In this document: in pieces, positions 55,252-64,000 of the stretch
How positions within the stretch are numbered: the stretch's first letter is position 1
How the letters are laid out: every line of letters starts with the position of its first letter
Assembly: GCA_037127315.1 (NCBI GenBank)
Contig: JBBBDQ010001451.1
Span: 1,074,501 to 1,138,500 of the forward strand
Reading direction: 5' to 3'
DNA: 64,000 nt
Source of the DNA: Ascarosepion bandense
Taxonomy: Eukaryota; Mollusca; Cephalopoda; Sepiida; Sepiidae
Made by a program: the position numbers and the translations under genes
The notes under the pieces: generated by a model
Databases searched by the model: none
Seen by the model: only the letters and a program-made list of their open reading frames with translations
Told to the model about the DNA's origin: nothing

Positions 55252-55717
55252 TTACTATTTCACCCCAAACGAGACGGGAATGCAACTAGCACAAAAGGAT
55301 TACAGAAAACAAAAGTAAAAGACAAGACCAAAAGTAGGAAAGATTGACGAACAGACAAAACATGAAGTGGATTCAAAAAGATAAAAGATGGCGAGCGGCG
55401 TTGCATATCTGAAGTCTAGGGAAAAAAGGAAATGAAAGAGGTTTCCACATGTGGTAAGTGCGAGGAAAGAAACTATAGAAACAGAAGTGACAGTTAAATT
55501 TAACTAGTTCAATAATAAAACTGTGGGACCTAATTGTCAATCAAGTAGCATGCTTAAATTGATGTTTTTCGGGGCACCAGAGAAAAAGCTTATCAAAGCA
55601 GTAGCCATGAAAATATGTGTAGAAACAACAGAGGGAAGCTACGTCAAGTCGGTCATAAAAAGTAACTGAAGTCGCAATGCCGGGTCAGGATCTATAACAT
55701 TGCAGATCATTTATTTT
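55252..55717 (-). mobile_element. LINE family 1, diverged tail
   Basis: A-tail complement, CATTTCACC-type LINE end (TTTCACCCCAAACGAGACG), later TGTGGTAAGTGCGAGG and GTAGCCATGAAAATATG. An old copy. Confidence 0.7.
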
Positions 55718-56010
55718 CGGAGCCGAGTTCGAATTCCAGTTAAATTCTCTGCATTCACTTACACGCAAATACCCTTGGGAAAGGTATTAATCCGTCACTT
55801 CCCTCCAGTTATGGGTTAAATAATAGGACAGATTGGGATCAATAGCCTTGGCTGGCAACCAGTCTAACGCAGAAAGCAATGGAAACTTACTGTGGTATAA
55901 TGGAAACTTACTGTGGTATAATATTCTACACAGTCAGTCATGTCTCGAAAGAGACATGATCGCCCAAAGCGTGGATCATATATTATATTATCATATATTT
56001 AACTGACTGA
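55718..56010 (+). mobile_element. SINE family A, 5' truncated, flipped hairpin loop
   Basis: Starts at GGAGCCGAGTTCGAATTCC (no A box). A 20-bp duplication (ATGGAAACTTACTGTGGTAT, about 55878-55918). Hairpin CATGTCTC-GAAA-GAGACATG at 55939-55958 has the loop inverted relative to most copies. Confidence 0.88.
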
Positions 56011-56330
56011 ATTTAAGAAACATTAACTCTGTGCGAAAAATTAACGATCATTTGACAGCAATCTTAACTGGCCATTAATTTTTTTAAATCTTCAAGTATA
56101 TCATGAACTCTTAATATTTACAATTTTAAAGATAAGACTCTTGAGAAATCAAATCGACTAAAAATATATTTCGAAACATGATCACCAATAGCGTAAATCA
56201 CGTATGACACTTAATTGACTCACATATTTCATTCTTTTTTTCTTTCTATTTCATATTTCATCTTTTTTATCATCTTTTTCTATCTCCTTCCTTCACATTT
56301 CCTCCTTTTCATATTTTCTTTTTTTATTTA
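56011..56330. other. Mostly unassigned; SINE 3' scrap at 56167-56221
   Basis: CGAAACATGATCACC to CACTTAATTGACTC is a SINE family A end. The rest is AT-rich. Confidence 0.5.
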
Positions 56331-57214
56331 CAGTATTTAAATCGAGAGGCTGTTGTCCTCATCTTTATTGCAATATTCTTGATGTTTCAGCAGTTGTACT
56401 TTTCGACCCTCTTCAGGTGATATACATAGCCCAGTGGATAAAATAGTTGGTTTAGTAATCCAAAAAATGACTTCACAAACAGTCGTGAGTTTAACACCAG
56501 GCTACAACAGAGGGAACAAAAACTTCAATAGTTGAGTAACTAAATTGAAATAACTGAATCTGAGATATCCAAAAAAGGCATGCCACGTAGAATTAGAACA
56601 ATCTACTCCAGTGCACTAAATAAAGTGTTCAGTTCGAAGTTCTATTACCTGGAGATGGCCGGAGCATACAAATGCCGATACGCCGTGAATGTGGCAATAA
56701 ATGTGAGGATATCCGACCGAATGATATACATTCGGTAAATGGTTGCAACAGCTCATCTCAGAAACATAGCGATATTTCGTCTTCTGCTTTCCTAGGCTTT
56801 CCTCTTTATCTTTCTTTCTCTTTCATTAATTTTCTGTATTTTCACCTTTCTTTCTCCTACATGTTTTCTCACAAAGATGACACAGTGTTGATAGCAGACA
56901 TAGAAAGAATCTGAGATATCCAAAAAAGGCATGGCACGTAGAATTAGAACAATCTTCTCCAGTGCAATGAATAAAGTGTTCAGTTCAAAGGTCTGTCACC
57001 TGGAGATGACCGGAGCGTACAAACGCCGATACGTAGTGAATGTGGCAATAAATGTGAAGATATCAGACCGAATGATGTAGACAGTGTAAATGGTTACAAT
57101 AGCTCATCTCAGAAATATAGCGATATTTTGTCTTCTGCTTTCCTAGGCTTCTTTCTTTATCTTTATTTCTTTCATTAATTTTCTCTATTTTCATTTTTCT
57201 TTCGCCTATATGTA
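56331..57214 (+). repeat. PLE-type tails, 351-bp tandem duplication
   Basis: A tRNA-like AGCCCAGTGGATAAAATAG segment with GTGAGTTTAACACCAGGC (56430-56515), then two copies (from 56556 and 56907) of a 351-bp unit containing CTGAGATATCCAAAAAAGGC, the tail GAGATG(A/G)CCGGAGC, and ATGAGG/ATGTGAGG-type blocks. Confidence 0.75.
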
Positions 57215-57399
57215 TTCTCACAAAGATGACACAGTGTTGATAGCAGACACAGAAAAGAAAATGCAGAACCTCCTATAGAAATTAGCAAGAGAAAGCGAGA
57301 AGAAAGAACTAAGCATGTACTTAAAAAAAAAACTGAATGTATGGTCGTCAGCAAAAAGACCCCAAAACACCAACTAATCTTCGAAGAAACTAAAATAAA
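57215..57399 (+). pseudogene. LINE family 2, RT segment left of nested insertion
   Basis: DDTVLIADTEKKMQNLL, KLARESEKKEL and KKTECMVVSKKTPKHQLIF read in pieces. DDT is the second half of the YADD region. Continues at 58434 beyond the LINE family 1 insertion. Confidence 0.8.
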
Positions 57400-58433
57400 A
57401 CAACGACCTCCCAGATGAGATCAAGTCCCAAGTAGGCATCTACGCAGATGACACTACAATATACTCCCGCTCCAGTAAGAAATCTGTCGTGGCGGATAGA
57501 CATAATCTCGCTGCTGACCATTGAACGGGATCTACACTCTGTGGTGAACTGGGGCAAGAAGTGGCTTGTCAACTTCAATTCCTCTAAGACCAAGCTGTTG
57601 TCTGTCAACCATTACAGGCAACCTCTTCTGCCTCCCATAAGCATGGACCAAGTGATTCTCCCTGAGCGTAATACACTACGCCTCCTCGGATTTACCCTGT
57701 CCTCAGACCTCAAATGGAACCACGATATTGAATCCATAGCAAAATCTACTGCTAAGAAGGTTGGGTCACTATGTCGATCCAGGATGTTTTTTCCACCTGA
57801 ATCCATCCTGCATATATACAAGTCAACCGTCCGTCCGGAGTACTGCTGCCATTTATGGTCAGGTGCCCCTGCCGTTCTCCTCTGTGTTCTTGACAAGCTC
57901 CAAAGGAGAGTCTGTAACGTGATAGGTACTGACCTAGCGACTCGACTGCAGCCACTTCCCCATCGTCGAAATGTGGCCTCCCTTTGCCTCTTCTATAAAT
58001 ACTTTCATGGCTTCTGCTCGGATGAGCTTAAGTCACTGATGCCTCCTCAACAGGTGTTTACTCGTGCAACCAGACTGGCAACTGGATCCGACCCATTCAC
58101 AGTCAGGTTAGCCAAATGCAGACGACAATTCTACTCCTGCAGCTTCTTCTCTCGCACTTCCCGCCTGTGGAACTCGCTCCCGTACTCTTGCTTTCCTGAC
58201 AGCTACAACCTCTAGAAATTTAAATGCAGAGTCAATACTCATCTACTAACCACTGGACTCTAGCTCTCTTCCCACCCCTTTCTCTCCACCTATGTATCTG
58301 TCATCGCACCTGCTTTCTATTGTTCCTTTCTAACTAGTTTGTACTCCTCACTCTTTTCTAATTAATATTTTTACATTTATGTAGCCCCCTGCATATCAGT
58401 GGCGTTTCCGCCTTGCTCGGGGTGAAAAAAAAA
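57400..58433 (+). pseudogene. LINE family 1, young copy inserted in LINE family 2
   Basis: Begins NDLPDEIKSQVGIYADDTTI (catalytic YADD intact near 57441-57455) in one frame. From 57448 a 255-aa frame runs through WGKKWLVNFNSSKTKLLSVN, LRLLGFTLSSDLKWNHDIES, MFFPPESILHIYKSTVRPEY, RLQPLPHRRNVASLCLFYKY to SLPYSCFPDSYNL and TAG. 3' UTR ends CGGGGTGAAAAAAAAA. Compared with relatives two codons are missing at RP-EYC. Early frame change and 5' truncation make it inactive, but it is the least decayed family member here. Confidence 0.92.
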
Positions 58434-58957
58434 GTAAAGAAATTGAAATACCTGGGAAGCGTTCTGACAGAGGATGGAAAGGGCGATGTTGAGATCGAAA
58501 GACGCATTAGCATTGCCAATGACGCATTTGGAAAACTAACCAGAATACTGAAAGAGAGGAAAATCTCATTGGAAAGAAAGAAGAGAGTGCTGGTTTGTTA
58601 TGTGATGTCTCTTCTGTAAAACAGTGAATGTTGGACGATCTCTTAAAGGATGAAGAAGAGGCTTGAGGCAGCAGAAATGTGGTTTTCGAGAAGGATGCTG
58701 AGGATACCATAATCTGAGCACGTGACTAACGATGGGATGTTAGAAATAATGGAAACGAGGTGAAAATTCTTACTTAATATAAAGAAGAGGCAGATGGTAT
58801 TTTTGGGACATGTAATAAGAAAGGAGGGCCTGGAAAGTTTAATACTCACAGTACGGATAGAGGGTAATGGAGATAGAGGAAAACAGCGAGAGACCTACGT
58901 GACAGCCCTGAGCAAATTGGTGGCAGAGCGGAGTTTTGGGAGAGATACTAAGAAGAA
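58434..58957 (+). pseudogene. LINE family 2, C-terminal RT region
   Basis: KKLKYLGSVLTEDGKGDVEI, ANDAFGKLTRILKERKIS, a TAA after VLVCYVMSLL, SECWTIS, WFSRRMLRIP, then FLGHVIRKEGLESLILTVRI and RGKQRETYV. Stops at 58617-58619 and others. Continues the segment ending at 57399. Confidence 0.88.
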
Positions 58958-59574
58958 TGTGCGTTGTGGTCCAGTGGATATCGGCTCGGAACGAGAAATC
59001 GTGGAGTCGAGTTCGAATTCCAGTTGAATTCATTGCATTCACTTACGCGCAAATACCCTTGGGAAAGGTATTAATCCGTCTCTTTCTTCCAGTTATGGGT
59101 TAAATAACAGGACAGATTGGGTTCTATAGCCTTCGTCGGCAACCAGTCTACCGCAAAAAGCAATGGCAACCTACTGCGGGATAATCTTCTGCCCAGTCAG
59201 TCATGTCTCTTTCGAGACATGATCGCCCAAGCGTGTATCACGTATGGCACTTAACTTACTGACTGAATATAATAGTTGGACTAATGATTAAGGCTTATAT
59301 TGGTCATAAAATCGTGGATCAGTTTATTACTTCATAACAATAGGAAACCGATCCCCCACTAATTACTGCACAATAATATAATAGATTTCTTTTCCCTTTA
59401 CCTATGAGTCAAATAATAGGACAGATTGGGTTCTATAGCCTTGACTGGCAACCAGTCTACCGCAGAAAGCAATGGCAACCTACTGCGGGATAATCTTCTG
59501 CCCAGTCAGTCATGTCTCGAAAGAGACATGATCGCCCAAGTGTGTATCACGTATGGCACTTAACTGACTGACTG
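58958..59574 (+). mobile_element. Composite SINE family A, 617 bp, one insertion
   Basis: Complete first unit (hairpin loop TTTC at 59202-59221), linker with the TGGATC..GATCCCCCAC palindrome (59313-59360), second SINE 3' half (hairpin loop GAAA at 59511-59530). ACTAAGAAGAA at 58947-58957 and 59575-59585 flanks the whole, so the dimer moved as one unit into LINE family 2. Confidence 0.93.
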
Positions 59575-59650
59575 ACTAAGAAGAAGAATTTTGAGAATAA
59601 CAACAGACAGAGCCAAGTGAAAATCCATGATCGCCTACGTCCTGAAGAGA
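59575..59650 (+). pseudogene. LINE family 2, 3' end after SINE insertion
   Basis: RAKWKSMIAYVLKRHD end and CTACGTCCTGAAGAGACACG, the normal family 2 terminus. Confidence 0.85.
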
Positions 59651-59831
59651 CACGACATATGCCTTTTTTTCTCTCGTATATATTCTACTTGAGTTTTGGG
59701 TGGGTTTTTTCGCCTTTCATCTGGTGTCGCTTATATTTCTTTACTTTCGGTTACACGGTTTCTACATTTCTTTCTTTCTCTTTCTCCTGATCGCATTGTC
59801 TATCTTTGCTGCTACTTCGTTTTATTATATA

Positions 59832-60300
59832 CTAGCAGTATAGCCCGGCGTTGCTCGGGTGTAATGAAAGCTTTAAAACTAATACATGGTCCTGGAGCTC
59901 AGACTCTTTGGACGTTGGCACGAAAGACTAAAACGCAATAGTTGTTTCCAGTTTAAGCGAAACCGTAGATTGAAAGAAAAATGAATGGATGTAAGTCAAA
60001 TTCTTATTTCTGGTATCGATGTCAAATAAGTTTTCCGTCGCAAACTGAATTTTGAAGGCTAAATAAGTTCTATGAGTAAATGCTATAAAGTCAAATTTTG
60101 ATTTCCTGGTATCGATATCGAATTTTCTGCACTATTGTAAGAACTACAACCTTGAAACTTCTCCTTATCGTTTCTTATGTCTCTGTCTATGAGTGCATCA
60201 AATTTGATTAAAATCGGAACGCTCCTTCTATAACCCGATTTTTTCCATTGTCGATTTTCGATATTTATTTGGGTTACCTCGACACAAAACCTAGATATAC
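59832..60300 (-). mobile_element. Helitron-like element, 3' end intact
   Basis: Minus strand ends CACCCGAGCAACGCCGGGC, then CTAG (59835-59832) and T. Interior matches 29580-30200. The 5' start is not found. Confidence 0.75.
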
Positions 60301-60411
60301 GTATGAGTGGGCATATGAACATAACATACGTATATTATTATTAATATTATTGTTATTATTATTATTCAGGTGTTAATAAAACTGTGCTCAGTTCTCAATG
60401 TGCAAACAGTG

Positions 60412-60457
<46 letters not shown>

Positions 60458-60590
60458 GCAGGTTTCATTGACTAATATAGACAAGTTTTGTCTATTAACT
60501 TTGTGTAGGATCCGTTCGTACCGTCTGATATACTTGATGGTAATATCGTTGAAAGACAACAAAAAATCACAGTCATTGTTGATTTTTTAT
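60301..60590. other. (ATT)n and (TA)n tracts, otherwise unassigned
   Basis: ATT run near 60333-60366 and TA run 60413-60452. Confidence 0.7.
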
Positions 60591-60640
60591 CGGGTCTAAG
60601 CTTTCGGCTCACATAAGCCATTATCAAAGAGTAAATATTA
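60591..60640 (-). ncRNA. Hammerhead-like motif in PLE tail, degraded
   Basis: Minus strand TTGATAATGGCTTATGTGAG then CCGAAAGC: stem II GGCT/AGCC and GAAA are kept, but the first core block is altered. Position relative to the PLE matches 6431-6487. Likely inactive. Confidence 0.35.
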
Positions 60641-60771
60641 ACACACAGTAAACATAGAACATTTAAGTTATTAACAATAAAGAGAATTAAATTGAAAATA
60701 TAAGTCCATCCCTACCGTGGCGGATAGCCGAAGACAGTGACTAAATAATGGCGTTGTGATCCCTGATCTGA

Positions 60772-61506
60772 TTACAGACATTTGAGAACGTTATTGGAAA
60801 TATCAAAATTGATTGTATTCAAACCAGGTTTAAATTGTTTAATGTAGATTGCTTCGAGGATTTTTAGTTTCTGTTTATTATTTTCTTGTTTAAGTATGTA
60901 CGTGTTATCAACAAGCGTTTTTCTCAGAATTGTGCGTTGATAACCGTGTTGTTCTAAATGACGGAATATATTTGTATTTTCATTTAAGTGCAACGTCAGA
61001 CGCCGTGAGAGCGAATTTGTAGTATGGCCAATGTCGATATTATTTAGGTTGTTAGAGATACATTCTCTAAATGGACATTTGAATTTATAAACTACATTGG
61101 TTTTTTGCAAATCACTAACGTTGGGGGGAAGAGTCGTTGCGGACGAATGAATTGGATGTAGTGGATTTAGTGTAATATACATTAAACTTAATTATTTTAT
61201 TAGAGTCTGTCGGAGAAATATTAGTATTTATGAGATTTTTAGGATATTTTCATCCAAGTGGTAGTTGGAGTGCATCTGGCTACGGTATAAGAGAGTGATA
61301 TGTTTGGGATTGGTTGGGCTAGTATCATACGTTGGTTTTTCCATGTTAAGCTTTTTAAGAAAATATCGTATTTGTTCATCAAGTATGTAGTTGGGAAAAT
61401 TATTGTTGATGATTGTCTGTTTTATGTTCTTTAGTTCACTGTGGAAGATCTGATTTGTAGATGAATTGGTTTTTGCACGATATAATAGATTTTTTATAAT
61501 GGCTAT
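60772..61506 (-). pseudogene. Penelope-like element, linker and GIY-YIG domain
   Basis: Minus strand: AIIKNLLYRAKTNSSTNQIF, IKQTIINNNFPNYILDEQIR, KHITLLYRSQMHSNYHLDEN (61506-61240), stops, then 61182-60772: VVYKFKCPFRECISN, NIDIGHTTNSLSRRLTLHLN, HLEQHGYQRTILRKTLV, KILEAIYIKQFKPGLNTINF. GIY reads VYK-F-KC and YIG reads DIG, so the second catalytic Tyr is replaced. The Arg and the Glu of LEAIYI are kept. Third PLE lineage in the window. Confidence 0.88.
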
Positions 61507-61509
61507 TTA

Positions 61510-62142
61510 ATATTTTTTATAAGTACAGAACAGCCTGAGATTTATCACAAAACCCGCATTCTGAATCCATATTATTATGCATAATATTTGTCTGAAAGTT
61601 TCTAGTAAAAAGACTTTGGGCTTGCGCTGCAAGAATAAAGCCTTCAGTCTCAGACTTTAATCCAGATGCACGTAACCATCGATGAGTATTAACTTTATCA
61701 ACATTGGATTTATTGGCACGTTCTGGATATTGACCATGCAGAATTTTTCTTGCCAGCGTTGTTTTATCTGTTCAAGAGCTTTATCTTTGGCTTTCATTTT
61801 CATATTTTTTGCCGCAATAGTTGGTTCTTGGCTTCTGTTTTGCTTTTCTACAGAATCTACTAAATGTAAATCTTGTTCGTATTTAGTGCCTTGTTTTGTT
61901 ATTGAATATCTTTTCTTTCTTTCTTCATGTTGCCTTACTAATTGTATCATCCAGTCCTTTGTTGTTTCTATGTATGTTAGTAGGCCAATAGTTGTTGTCT
62001 TGTATGACAATTCCAGCTGAATAAGACCTCTTCCACCTTCTTTACGGGGTATGTATAGACGGTCTACATCAGCCTTTGGATGATGCATCTTATGCTTAGA
62101 AAGAAACTTTTTTTGTTTTAGAATCCATTCACCTGATGTCAT
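61510..62142 (-). pseudogene. Third LINE type, RT C-terminal region
   Basis: Minus strand 62142-61657: HPKADVDRLYIPRKEGGRGL, IQLELSYKTTTIGLLTYIET, DWMIQLVRQHEERKKRYS, then basic sequence with KQRWQEKFCMVNIQ. After a frameshift near 61690 it continues HRWLRASGLKSETEGFILAA, QAQSLFTRNF and ECGFCDKSQ (zinc-binding-like CxxC) to about 61510. The C-terminal arrangement is familiar from invertebrate non-LTR RTs, but I cannot name the clade. The RT core is missing. Confidence 0.75.
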
Positions 62143-62151
62143 TTAGAGTCC

Positions 62152-62196
<45 letters not shown>
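62152..62196. repeat. (ATT)n microsatellite
   Basis: ATT run. Confidence 0.95.
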
Positions 62197-62197
<1 letters not shown>

Positions 62198-62753
62198 ATA
62201 TACACATTGTCCTACATTGATGGCACGGCTCGGATTTTCATGCGTTATTCAATTATCAGGTGCATATTTCAAATATTAAAATATTAAAACAGTAATTCTC
62301 ACACATACACACAGTAAATAGAACCTTCAGGTAGAGGAAGCCATCTACATTAAATCAAAGCAACCCATACTCAATAAAATTATTTTCAATCTCGTCAACA
62401 CATTACATTGCAATCAAACATATGGTTCTGTTGTTAACATTTCGGTCTCTCACGTAGTGTGATGCGATATGACTGCATTACTAATTTACAACCTGCGTGT
62501 GCTGTTCGGTGACTTTTATCGTAGCATAGCAAGGTTTCATGTCTTTATGTTAACGTCCCTGGAATCATTCTGAAGATGGCTCATAAGAGTCGAAAGTCGA
62601 AAAATATCCAAATGTTTGACAACTTTTGTCATTGTTTCCACCAGAAACTAAAGCCACAATACAATGTTTAGAACGGTTTATGATGAAACATAATAGACAT
62701 TCATTGTCTGTTTTATTTAACAACATATATTTAGATAATTATCTGCTGGCTCA

Positions 62754-62756
<3 letters not shown>
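62197..62756. other. Unassigned; PLE-tail-like motif at 62566-62610
   Basis: CATTCTGAAGATGGCTCATA then AGAGTCGAAAG resembles the CTGANGAT..GAAA tail motif of PLEs in plus orientation. No coding part is attached. Confidence 0.4.

Positions 62757-62801
<45 letters not shown>
62757..62801. repeat. (TA)n microsatellite
   Basis: TA run. Confidence 0.95.
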
Positions 62802-62803
<2 letters not shown>

Positions 62804-62945
62804 GGAGGAGTAGCATGACTTTGAAAAAACAGTAGCTACTCATGTCTACGCATCGTGCATTCAGTAATGAATTTGAACACTCACGGCTCCCGGCGTGTGT
62901 TTACATTGTATATAATACGCTAAAATCTGCTTTCCTTTACCGAGC

Positions 62946-63077
62946 ACCCAGAGTTCAGTGGTAGAATCACCGACTGATGTCAGTTTGGTCGGGTTTCAAT
63001 TCTGGCTAGAAGCAATCGTATATCTAACCGTACTGATGAGCTGTGATACAGCGAAATAGATCTGTCTGCAGTTGACT
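62946..63077 (+). mobile_element. Family-B hammerhead SINE, tRNA head visible
   Basis: Plus strand: AGTTCAGTGGTAGAATC (A-box-like D-arm), GGTCGGGTTTCAATTC (B box), ACCGTACTGATGAGCTGTGA, CAGCGAAATAGATCTGTC, TGCAGTTGAC, then (TA)n. Stem II GCTG/CAGC is perfect. GAAAC has become GAAAT and stem I has a mismatch, so activity is doubtful. This copy shows best that the ribozyme is joined to a tRNA-like promoter. Confidence 0.8.
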
Positions 63078-63086
63078 ATATATATG

Positions 63087-63131
<45 letters not shown>

Positions 63132-63151
63132 ATATCTATATATATATATAT

Positions 63152-63190
<39 letters not shown>

Positions 63191-63198
63191 TATATATA
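63078..63198. repeat. (TA)n microsatellite, family-B tail
   Basis: About 120 bp of interrupted TA directly after the hammerhead. Confidence 0.95.
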
Positions 63199-63231
63199 TC
63201 CTATGTGATATATTCTATGAGATCCTATGTG

Positions 63232-63232
<1 letters not shown>

Positions 63233-63287
<55 letters not shown>
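63233..63287. repeat. (GT)n microsatellite
   Basis: Pure GT run of about 55 bp. Confidence 0.97.
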
Positions 63288-63288
<1 letters not shown>

Positions 63289-63838
63289 TTACATTTAGTA
63301 TGCATGACGGTTCTAGATTTGCTGGCACCTCGGACAAGCTGATCTTACATGTATATAATTTTTTGAGAAGGATTAAAACCGAAATTTTAAACTAACGTCT
63401 TGATTACTATAGTCAGTTTAATACAAGCCAAAGAAAACCTTCTTTTTACTACCTAAAACATTTTCTAAACTTTAGATCTGTAAATATTCCCAGCGCACTT
63501 TCTACACCTACTTTCTTTACAAAATCATTTTCCTTTGACAAAATATCCAAATAATTTAATCTCACTTGAGTCATAGACAGCTGCACGTACGTTTTTATAC
63601 GATTTTCGTTCGATGATCCCGAACACATGACATGGCGCTATGATGACACTCTCAACTGACTCCCCGGGCGACTACACGAGTTGCAAGTATATTGAACCGG
63701 ATCTGTTTCTATCATACACAACGAAACTTCAATGAAAAAAACTTTAAATATTGATTTCTTATAATGCCAAATATCAGAAATTCATGCCGAGTCATGAGAA
63801 TAAAAATAATTTAAATTCTTTGTCTATACCGAAAATTC
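63288..63838. other. No recognisable feature
   Basis: Unassigned. Confidence 0.5.
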
Positions 63839-64000
63839 GGATGTGCGTTGTGGTGCAGTGGATATCGGCTCGGAACGAGAAATCGGGGAGCCGAGTTCGA
63901 ATTCCAGCTGAATTCATTAGGAAAGGTATTAATCCGTCTATTCCTTCCAGTTATGGGTTAAATAACAGGACAGATTGGGTTCTATAGCCTTGGTCGGCAA
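63839..64000 (+). mobile_element. SINE family A, runs off the window
   Basis: GGATGTGCGTTGTGGTGCAG, B box GAGTTCGAATTCC, a deletion of the CACTTACGCGC block (TTCATTAGGAAAGG), and body to the window end. Confidence 0.93.

Noticed and set aside
1..64000. CRISPR arrays, operons, ribosome-binding sites, bacterial terminators
   Set aside because: None present; the sequence is eukaryotic repeat DNA.

Overview
The window is a eukaryotic, metazoan intergenic or deep-intronic stretch made almost entirely of transposable elements and simple repeats. I see no convincing host protein-coding gene, and most open reading frames are repeat debris. A lophotrochozoan invertebrate, most likely a mollusc and plausibly a cephalopod, is my inference. 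It rests on dense (TA)n and (ATCT)n microsatellites, abundant tRNA-derived SINEs, several Penelope-like element (PLE) lineages and RTE-like/Jockey-CR1-like LINEs. No single marker proves the species.

Layout. 1-10 kb: PLE remnants (about 1.6-2.3, 6.4-8.1 and 9.75-10.36 kb), a minus-strand LINE tail (2.4-3.4 kb), full-length family-A SINEs (4025-4332, 4522-4827) and a hammerhead-ribozyme element with two ribozyme cores 292 nt apart (5997-6343). 10-23 kb: LINE tails, a 151-bp tandem array, a large palindrome (13410-13530), a second PLE lineage (14 kb), a 388-bp mariner-like MITE (18.4 kb), and RTE-like LINE tails in tandem followed by an RT fragment (19.4-21.3 kb). 23.75-28.72 kb: an LTR element with an errantivirus/baculovirus-F-like env, 418-bp LTRs and a 4-bp target duplication, inserted into a LINE. 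29-43 kb: Helitron-like elements, LINE tails, (ATCT)n arrays, a multimeric SINE, an old satellite of about 240 bp, a 108-bp tandem array behind a PLE, and a LINE inside a Helitron. 43-50 kb: PLE C-termini, a 5S rRNA-tRNA composite SINE, a tRNA-like dimer and a PLE copy with long inverted terminal arms. 50-64 kb: a second MITE, a solo LTR, a Gypsy-type gag-protease relic, a triple nest (RTE-like LINE hit by a Jockey/CR1-like LINE and by a composite SINE), another PLE plus a third LINE type, and (TA)n/(GT)n tracts.

How the parts relate. Families are named here for this report: LINE family 1 (Jockey/CR1-like RT, 3' end near 'gaaatgatt' plus A-run), LINE family 2 (RTE-like, tail ending near 'aaggtc...gtcctgaa..gacac'), SINE family A (tRNA-like head, about 305 bp, sometimes preceded by a 5S rRNA head) and family B (tRNA-like boxes followed by a type I hammerhead ribozyme and a (TA)n tail). 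Insertion order can be read from target duplications at several nests. The most unusual items are the hammerhead element, the 5S-tRNA composite SINE with its multimeric derivatives, and the env-bearing LTR element whose leader splice donor and env acceptor are both still visible.
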